Positions 59,323-64,000 of a stretch of DNA of 64,000 bases are shown piece by piece. Where the stretch lies: positions 1 to 64,000 of the forward strand of contig JANMCN010000300.1 of assembly GCA_031361295.1 (NCBI GenBank). Direction: 5' to 3'. The first letter of the stretch is position 1. Each line of letters starts with the position of its first letter. The stretch is from JALZOC01 sp031361295 (lineage in GTDB: Bacteria; Acidobacteriota; Vicinamibacteria; Vicinamibacterales; 2-12-FULL-66-21). A program made the position numbers and the translations under genes. The notes beneath the pieces were generated by a model that was not told the origin of the DNA, made no database searches, and worked only from the letters and a program-made list of their open reading frames with translations.

Positions 59323-59702
59323 CGGGGCAGGCCGGTCTATCCGCAAAGATAGAGCCTCTCGCCTTACGGATGGCGAACGCCGTCAGTCGAAGCGGCTGCC
59401 GACCTTAGGTACACGCATTTCCGGCCAGGTTTCTGCGCGCGCGTGACGGCGCGCTCGATTCCCTCACGGCATCTCACTTGCCCTTGACGTCGCAGTCGCC
59501 GCAGGCATGCGGGTGACAGCGCGGCCGCACGGCCCACGCCGTTCACGCCCGGCACGATCGCCACCGCTCCCCGGCCACGAAAGAGGGAATCCTCAGGCTG
59601 TCCATCACTCGTGTCGCCCGGCGTCAATCTTCATGAGCACGGTGCAGCGTCCCTTCGAGGATCTGATCTGTCGCTGCGAATCCATCCCCGCGGTCGCCAG
59701 AC
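59323..59702. other. Intergenic stretch without a supportable gene
   Basis: 380 bases between the WD40-like remnant and the second metallothionein. Short frames exist on both strands (for example minus 59364-59627 from TTG) but none has a ribosome site, family motif or domain. No repeat array is seen. Confidence 0.5.
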
Positions 59703-59918
59703 TCAGTGCACCTCTGCGCTGGCGGGGGTCTCGCCGCACCCGGAGTGGCCGCACGCGCACCGCGGCTCGGTAGCCGGGGGTTCCTCCAGCAATGGGTCCA
59801 CATCGATGCGGACCGTATTCACGAGGCCGGCGCCAAGCATGGCGCACACATCGTCGCAGAACATTTCGTCCTCCGCCACAACGCACCTGCATGGACCGTA
59901 CGCACAGAGCTCGCGCAT
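59703..59918 (-). CDS. Bacterial metallothionein, second copy
   Basis: 71 residues with eight cysteines: Cys5-x4-Cys10-x-Cys12, then FCDDVC (Cys21, Cys25), then a longer spacer and CACGHSGCGE (Cys54, Cys56, Cys61). The cysteine spacing at both ends is identical to that of the protein encoded at 30576-30725, but the linker is 18 residues longer. It should bind zinc, cadmium or copper in the cytoplasm. GGGAGG lies five bases before ATG 59918, inside the end of the permease gene region (14 bases from its stop), so it is probably the last gene of the ABC transporter operon. Confidence 0.88.
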   Translation of the reverse strand: MRELCAYGPCRCVVAEDEMFCDDVCAMLGAGLVNTVRIDVDPLLEEPPATEPRCACGHSGCGETPASAEVH

Positions 59919-59932
59919 TCCGTCCTCCCGTC

Positions 59933-62554
59933 CTACTCCTCGCCCGTTGCGCCGTACGCGCCAAGGGTCCGCGCCCGGCGGGCCGGATACAGCCCCGCGA
60001 CGCCGGTGGCGATCACCATCAGGATCGATGCCTGCAGGAGGAATCCCGACGGCAGGTGGAACTGGATCGTCCAGCCGAAGCTCTGCACGTTGATGACGTA
60101 GATGAGCACCATCGAGAGCAGCACGCCCACCCCCAGGCCGATCGCCTGGCTGACGGCGCCGATCAGCAGCGCCTCACCGACCACCATGCGGCGGATCTGA
60201 CGGCGTCCCGTCCCGATCAGCCGGAGGATCCGCAGGTCGCGCTCGCGCTCGAGGATCAGCGTCAGAAGCGTGCCGGAGATCCCGAGCACCGCGACAAGGA
60301 TGGCGATGATCTCCAGCGCGTACGTGATGGCGAAGGTGCTGTCGAAGATGCGGAGCACTTCTGTCCGCAGCGACGCGTTCGTATTGATGACCACGCGGTG
60401 CGTGTCGCCGATCGCCGCGAGCAGGCGCTCCCGCGTCCCTTCCGGATCCGCGCCGGGGCGCAGGTAGACGCTGAGTGCGCTCGCCGCGGTGTCGCCGTAG
60501 TGGCGCTCGAAGGTGGAGCGGTCCATGACGAGCACGCCGCGGTCGCTCGAGTAGTCGTAATACACGGCCGCCACGCGGAACGGCACCGAGCCGTGGGGCG
60601 TCGGGAGCGTGACGTCGCCGCCCGCGCCGACGTGCTGCTTGATCACGAAGCTCTCCGAGACCACGACGGCGTCCTGGCCGATGGCCCGGCGCATGGCGCC
60701 GCGGGCGTCGGAGGGCGCCTTGAAGAGCAGGGTTCCGTGGCGGAGGCGCACGTCGAAATAGCCTCCGCCCACGCGGACACGCGTGTCGCCGTATGGAACT
60801 TCGATGCTGCTGAACCGGTCCACGGCGGCGACATCCGCGCCGCCGGCAATCGTCCGGACGACGTCCGCCGACAGTGTCTGCTCGGGTCCCCCACCCTGCC
60901 TGGCGCCTGGGCTGACGAACAGATCGGCCTGGAGCGTCTGCCCGACCCAGTAGATCACCGTCTCGCGAAAGCTGCCGATCATCACGGACACCGCCACCAT
61001 CATCGACAGGCTGACCGCGAGCGCCGCGACGGAAATCGAGAGGCGAGGCACCGCGGCGGCGAGATTCGTCACGGCGAGCCAGTCCTCGACCTTGAGCAGT
61101 CGGCGGGCCGGGCGCGCGACACCGTGTGCGACGGCAAACAGAATGGACGGTACGAGGAACGACGCACCGAATACGATCACGATCGCGGAACCATACCCGA
61201 AGAGCGGGAGATCCCGGACTGGACCGAGCGTCGCGAGCCAGCCTCCAAGGACAAGGAGTGCCACGCCGGTCCAGAGCGATCGCCGCGGAAACCTGGCGCG
61301 GGCGTCGACCTGGTCGGCCCCCCGCATGGCGGCCATGGGAGGCACCCGCGACGCCTCGAGCGCCGGCACCAGTGCTGCGAGCAGGGACAGCGGCACGCCC
61401 GTGGCGAATGCCAGGCCGACGTGCCTCCACGCGAGCGCAGGCGGCGCCGCTGCGGTGGCGATGTACAGCGCCGAGACCGTCGTGGACGTGAGCGCCACCG
61501 TCGCATTCGCCAGCACCCGGCCGATGGCCAGGCCGGCCGCGGAGCCTACCACCGCGAGCGCCCCGGCCTCGGCCAGGAACAGCGAGCGCACCCGCCCGCG
61601 TGTCACGCCGAGTCCGCGCAGCGTGCCGATTTCGCCGCGCCTGGAGAGCACGGCCACCGAGACCGTGTTGTAGACGAGGAACAGACCGACCAGGAGCGCA
61701 ATGTACGAGAGTGCGCTGAGGTTCAGGTGAAACGCCGCGAGCATGCGTTCGACCTGCCGGCCCCGCTGCGCGGGCCGCTGTACCGTGAGCCCCGGCGGCA
61801 GTCGCCCGGCGATGGCGGCTTCGGCGGTGTCGCTGTCGACGTCTTTCGCCAGCCGGATCTCGACCCGATCCACCCGACCGTAGCGATCCAGCGCCTGCTG
61901 GGCCGCCGCGATGTCCATCAGGACGAAGCGACCGTCCAGCACGCGTGCGGGCCCTTCGTCCGCGAGCAGCCCGCGGATTGTCAGCGGCAGCGAGCGGTCG
62001 CCGACGTTGACCAGCAGGGTGGACCCGACACCGAGGCCGCGCGGTTGCGCAAACCGCGCCGCGACGATCGCGGACGCCGGATCCAGCAGGAGCTTGAGGA
62101 ACTCCGGCGTCCGGATGTCCGCCTTCGGCCGGGGCGCGGAGCGCGCGCGGCCGGCCCGGTCCGGCGTGTCATCCCACGCGAGCAGGTGGTAGTCGCGGAA
62201 GGGGGCATCGCGGAGAACGTCCACTCCGAGGAGACGCAGTGTCTCCGGCGGATGGTCCCTTTGTCTGTAGACGAAGTCTCCTTCGATGACCGGTGCCACC
62301 TCGCCGTATGCGCGCAGCCACCCCAGCTCCGGCAGCCTGAGCTCGTCCACGCCTCGACCGGCGCTCACGATCTCGAGCGACGTGCGCCCGGAGACCGTGT
62401 TCAGCGCCGTCTCGAATCCGGCCAGGGAGCTCGCATTCGTCAACTGGATCGCGACGACGACCGCGACACCGAGCGCGATCCCGAGCGCGGTCAGCCCCGA
62501 TCGCAGCGGCTCGTGAGCGATGCGCCGCAGGATGAACCATCTAAAGAGCCGCAT
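59933..62554 (-). CDS. FtsX/LolE-type ABC transporter permease
   Basis: 873-residue inner-membrane protein with two tandem FtsX-like halves, about 10 hydrophobic helices and two large periplasmic loops. The opening RRIAHEPLRSGLTALGIALGVAVVVAI, the LVYNTVSVAVLSRRGEIGTLRGLG segment near 290 and the closing EIIAILVAVLGISGTLLTLILERERDLRILRLIG are typical of MacB/LolC/E-type permeases that move or extract substrates at the periplasmic face without true transport across the membrane. It overlaps the ATPase gene by 14 bases. CrtC/AttH-like proteins, such as the one at 56139-57269, are often its partners in other genomes. Confidence 0.92.
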   Translation of the reverse strand: MRLFRWFILRRIAHEPLRSGLTALGIALGVAVVVAIQLTNASSLAGFETALNTVSGRTSLEIVSAGRGVDELRLPELGWLRAYGEVAPVIEGDFVYRQRDHPPETLRLLGVDVLRDAPFRDYHLLAWDDTPDRAGRARSAPRPKADIRTPEFLKLLLDPASAIVAARFAQPRGLGVGSTLLVNVGDRSLPLTIRGLLADEGPARVLDGRFVLMDIAAAQQALDRYGRVDRVEIRLAKDVDSDTAEAAIAGRLPPGLTVQRPAQRGRQVERMLAAFHLNLSALSYIALLVGLFLVYNTVSVAVLSRRGEIGTLRGLGVTRGRVRSLFLAEAGALAVVGSAAGLAIGRVLANATVALTSTTVSALYIATAAAPPALAWRHVGLAFATGVPLSLLAALVPALEASRVPPMAAMRGADQVDARARFPRRSLWTGVALLVLGGWLATLGPVRDLPLFGYGSAIVIVFGASFLVPSILFAVAHGVARPARRLLKVEDWLAVTNLAAAVPRLSISVAALAVSLSMMVAVSVMIGSFRETVIYWVGQTLQADLFVSPGARQGGGPEQTLSADVVRTIAGGADVAAVDRFSSIEVPYGDTRVRVGGGYFDVRLRHGTLLFKAPSDARGAMRRAIGQDAVVVSESFVIKQHVGAGGDVTLPTPHGSVPFRVAAVYYDYSSDRGVLVMDRSTFERHYGDTAASALSVYLRPGADPEGTRERLLAAIGDTHRVVINTNASLRTEVLRIFDSTFAITYALEIIAILVAVLGISGTLLTLILERERDLRILRLIGTGRRQIRRMVVGEALLIGAVSQAIGLGVGVLLSMVLIYVINVQSFGWTIQFHLPSGFLLQASILMVIATGVAGLYPARRARTLGAYGATGEE

Positions 62555-63248
62555 CGGTCCGGCTCCCGGGTTCGATCCGGCCGTCGCGCATGCGGATGAT
62601 GCGATGGGCCGCGGCCGCCACTTCCGGCGCGTGGGTGGCCAGCAGCATGGCGGTGCCGGTCTCCCGATTGAGCTCCCGGAGCAGCGCGACGATCCGGCGA
62701 CCGTTTTCCGAGTCGAGGTTGCCGGTTGGTTCGTCGGCCACGAGCAGCGCCGGCCGGTGGACGAGCGCCCGCGCGACGGCGCCGCGCTGGAGCTCGCCGC
62801 CGGAGAGCTGCTGCGGATAGTGCCGGAGCCGCTCCGCGAGCCCGACCCGCTCGAGCAGGGCTCTCGCCGCCGGGGCCGCGACCGCGGGCCGCTGCCCAGT
62901 CAGGAGCAGCGGGAGCTCGACATTCTCGAGCAGCGTGAGGGTGGGCAGCAGGTTGAAGAACTGGAACACGAAGCCCACGCGCTCCCGGCGGATGCGCGTC
63001 AGCTCATCGTCGCCGAGCGCGGCCAGGAGCGCGGCCTCGAGCCGCACCGTGCCGGATGTCGGGCGGTCCATGGCTCCGCACAGGTGCAGCAGTGTGGATT
63101 TGCCACAGCCGGACGGACCGACGAGGGCGACGAAGTCCCCCTGATCGATCGCCAGACTGACGCCTGCGACGGCGTGCACGTGGGTGTCCCCGCTGCTGTA
63201 CGTGCGGTGGACGTTGTCTACGACGAGAAGCGCTGCTGAGGGTGCCAA
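62541..63248 (-). CDS. ABC transporter ATP-binding protein, LolD/MacB type
   Basis: 235-residue ATPase. Walker A GPSGCGKST near residue 42, Q-loop region FQFFNLLPTLTLLENV, signature LSGGELQRGAVARAL near 143, Walker B LLVADEPTG near 163 and the H-loop ATHAPEVA near 205 are all intact. It pairs with the FtsX-type permease, whose start lies within its last 14 bases. The GAF/RsbW-like gene lies 26 bases upstream on the same strand, so all four genes to the metallothionein may be one operon. Confidence 0.94.
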   Translation of the reverse strand: MAPSAALLVVDNVHRTYSSGDTHVHAVAGVSLAIDQGDFVALVGPSGCGKSTLLHLCGAMDRPTSGTVRLEAALLAALGDDELTRIRRERVGFVFQFFNLLPTLTLLENVELPLLLTGQRPAVAAPAARALLERVGLAERLRHYPQQLSGGELQRGAVARALVHRPALLVADEPTGNLDSENGRRIVALLRELNRETGTAMLLATHAPEVAAAAHRIIRMRDGRIEPGSRTDAAL

Positions 63249-63274
63249 GGTACGTGGGACGTGCCGCGGCGCCG

Positions 63275-64000
63275 TCAGGCCTTCTTCTTGCGCATCTGCA
63301 CTTCGCGGCCGCCGTCGGCGTACCGCACGTCGTCCATCAGGCCGTTGATCAGGAAAATCCCCCGCCCGCTCGGCTTGAGGATGTTCTCCGGGTGAAGGGG
63401 ATCGGCGACGGCCGTGGGGTCGAAGCCGTCACCGGGGTCGCGAACGGTGATCACGACCTCGCCGGCGGCATCACATGTCACGGAGCACTGCAGCTCCTTC
63501 GTCACATCGCCGCCGCACCCGTGACGGATGGCATTGGCGACCGCCTCCTGAAGCGCGAGCTCGACCGCCATGACGTCGTTGTCGCTCCAGTGTTTCTCCT
63601 GGAGCACGTGCGAGACGCCGTCGGTCAGCGCAGGAATCGCGGACGGGTCGGCCGGAATCGTCATCGTGAACTGGCACGTGGCGCAGAACGGCATCATCGC
63701 GCTCAGCCGCCTGACGTGGTCGTGCGACGCGCGGAGGTCTTCGATGAGCAGGGCCTGCTGCGCCTGTGCTTCGTCGCGCTCGGCGAGCGCCTGCTCGAGC
63801 TCGAACACGTGGCGGCGGAGCTCGAGCTGCGACTGGACCTGCCGCCGGAGCGCGTCGAGCGCCTCGATCTGTTCCTGCGTGAGCGTCCGGGTGACCCGAT
63901 CGACGACGCACAATGTTCCGAGCGCATGGCCGTCCGGCGTCACGAGAGGCGCGCCGGCGTAGAAGCGGATGTGGGGATCGCCGGTGACCAGGGGGTTGTC
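63275..64000 (-). CDS. GAF-domain plus RsbW-like ATPase (partial)
   Basis: 242 codons are visible; the N-terminus lies beyond the window. The first visible part is the end of a GAF domain (DPHIRFYAGAPLVTPDG, LGTLCVVDR). A coiled-coil linker (LRRQVQSQLELRRHVFELEQALAERDEAQ) leads to an RsbW/SpoIIAB-type ATPase domain: N-box ELALQEAVANAIRHG, and G-box RDPGDGFDP and GRGIFLINGLMDDV. Such proteins are anti-sigma or switch kinases, or phosphatase partners, that react to a signal sensed by GAF. The ABC ATPase gene follows 26 bases downstream. GTG 63943 is not the true start because the GAF sequence continues upstream of it. Confidence 0.85.
   Translation of the reverse strand, partial: DNPLVTGDPHIRFYAGAPLVTPDGHALGTLCVVDRVTRTLTQEQIEALDALRRQVQSQLELRRHVFELEQALAERDEAQAQQALLIEDLRASHDHVRRLSAMMPFCATCQFTMTIPADPSAIPALTDGVSHVLQEKHWSDNDVMAVELALQEAVANAIRHGCGGDVTKELQCSVTCDAAGEVVITVRDPGDGFDPTAVADPLHPENILKPSGRGIFLINGLMDDVRYADGGREVQMRKKKA

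Noticed and set aside
59364..59627. 87-codon minus-strand frame as a gene
   Set aside because: TTG start, no ribosome site, no domain, composition not convincing.

Overview
The window is GC-rich bacterial DNA (third codon positions mostly G or C) with close gene packing on both strands. The gene content points to Acidobacteriota, most likely a Vicinamibacteria-type soil organism: an Oar-like TonB receptor with a carboxypeptidase-regulatory N-terminus, a DUF5916 protein with a CBM9-like domain, a Tat-exported Gfo/Idh oxidoreductase, a DUF885 lipoprotein, a cytochrome c/PQQ fusion and many secreted hydrolases. This placement rests on gene content alone.

Layout. 1-2.2 kb (minus): clpP (cut by the window edge), tig and tRNA-Leu(UAG). 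2.3-8.3 kb (minus): TonB receptor, P1/S58 peptidase and PhoD-like phosphatase in one tight operon. 8.4-13.8 kb (plus): sodium:solute symporter, Ku, ergothioneine genes egtB and egtD, and an HNH nuclease followed by 33-base tandem repeats. 14-18.4 kb: DUF5916 protein, a WYL regulator and two small genes of unknown function. 18.4-21.6 kb: an ECF sigma module. Sigma factor, zinc-binding anti-sigma, a membrane-anchored Spy/CnrX-like protein and a CBM9-like secreted protein face a divergent Spy-like gene, and the two directions have matching ECF-type promoters. 21.8-28.7 kb: an addB/addA-like nuclease-helicase pair; addB appears to start at CTG. 28.7-35.4 kb: arfB, a BI-1 family membrane protein, a DUF6526-like protein, a metallothionein, a beta-hydroxyacid dehydrogenase and a 1130-residue CPBP protein with an internal duplication. 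35.5-45.5 kb: mreB with a clear terminator, a three-gene YqjD/YqjE/DUF3618-type cluster, an HTH membrane protein, a secreted kinase-like protein, a Dus3-like tRNA-dihydrouridine synthase and a spermidine-synthase-like protein. 45.7-58.8 kb: secreted peptidases, a free-standing MutS2 C-terminal module, an FKBP lipoprotein, a hemerythrin with a histone-H1-like tail, a cytochrome c-PQQ dehydrogenase, an MFS transporter with an aldose-epimerase-like partner, a CrtC/AttH lipocalin-like protein and Gfo/Idh. 59.7-64 kb (minus): GAF/RsbW-like kinase (cut by the edge), ABC ATPase, FtsX-type permease and a second metallothionein.

Common themes are protein quality control (clpP, tig, arfB, Spy-like proteins, FKBP), double-strand-break repair (Ku, addAB) and redox or metal protection (ergothioneine, two metallothioneins, hemerythrin). 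Arrays of degenerate 7-base units, each locus with its own unit sequence, are scattered between genes, and one lies inside addA in a frame that stays open.
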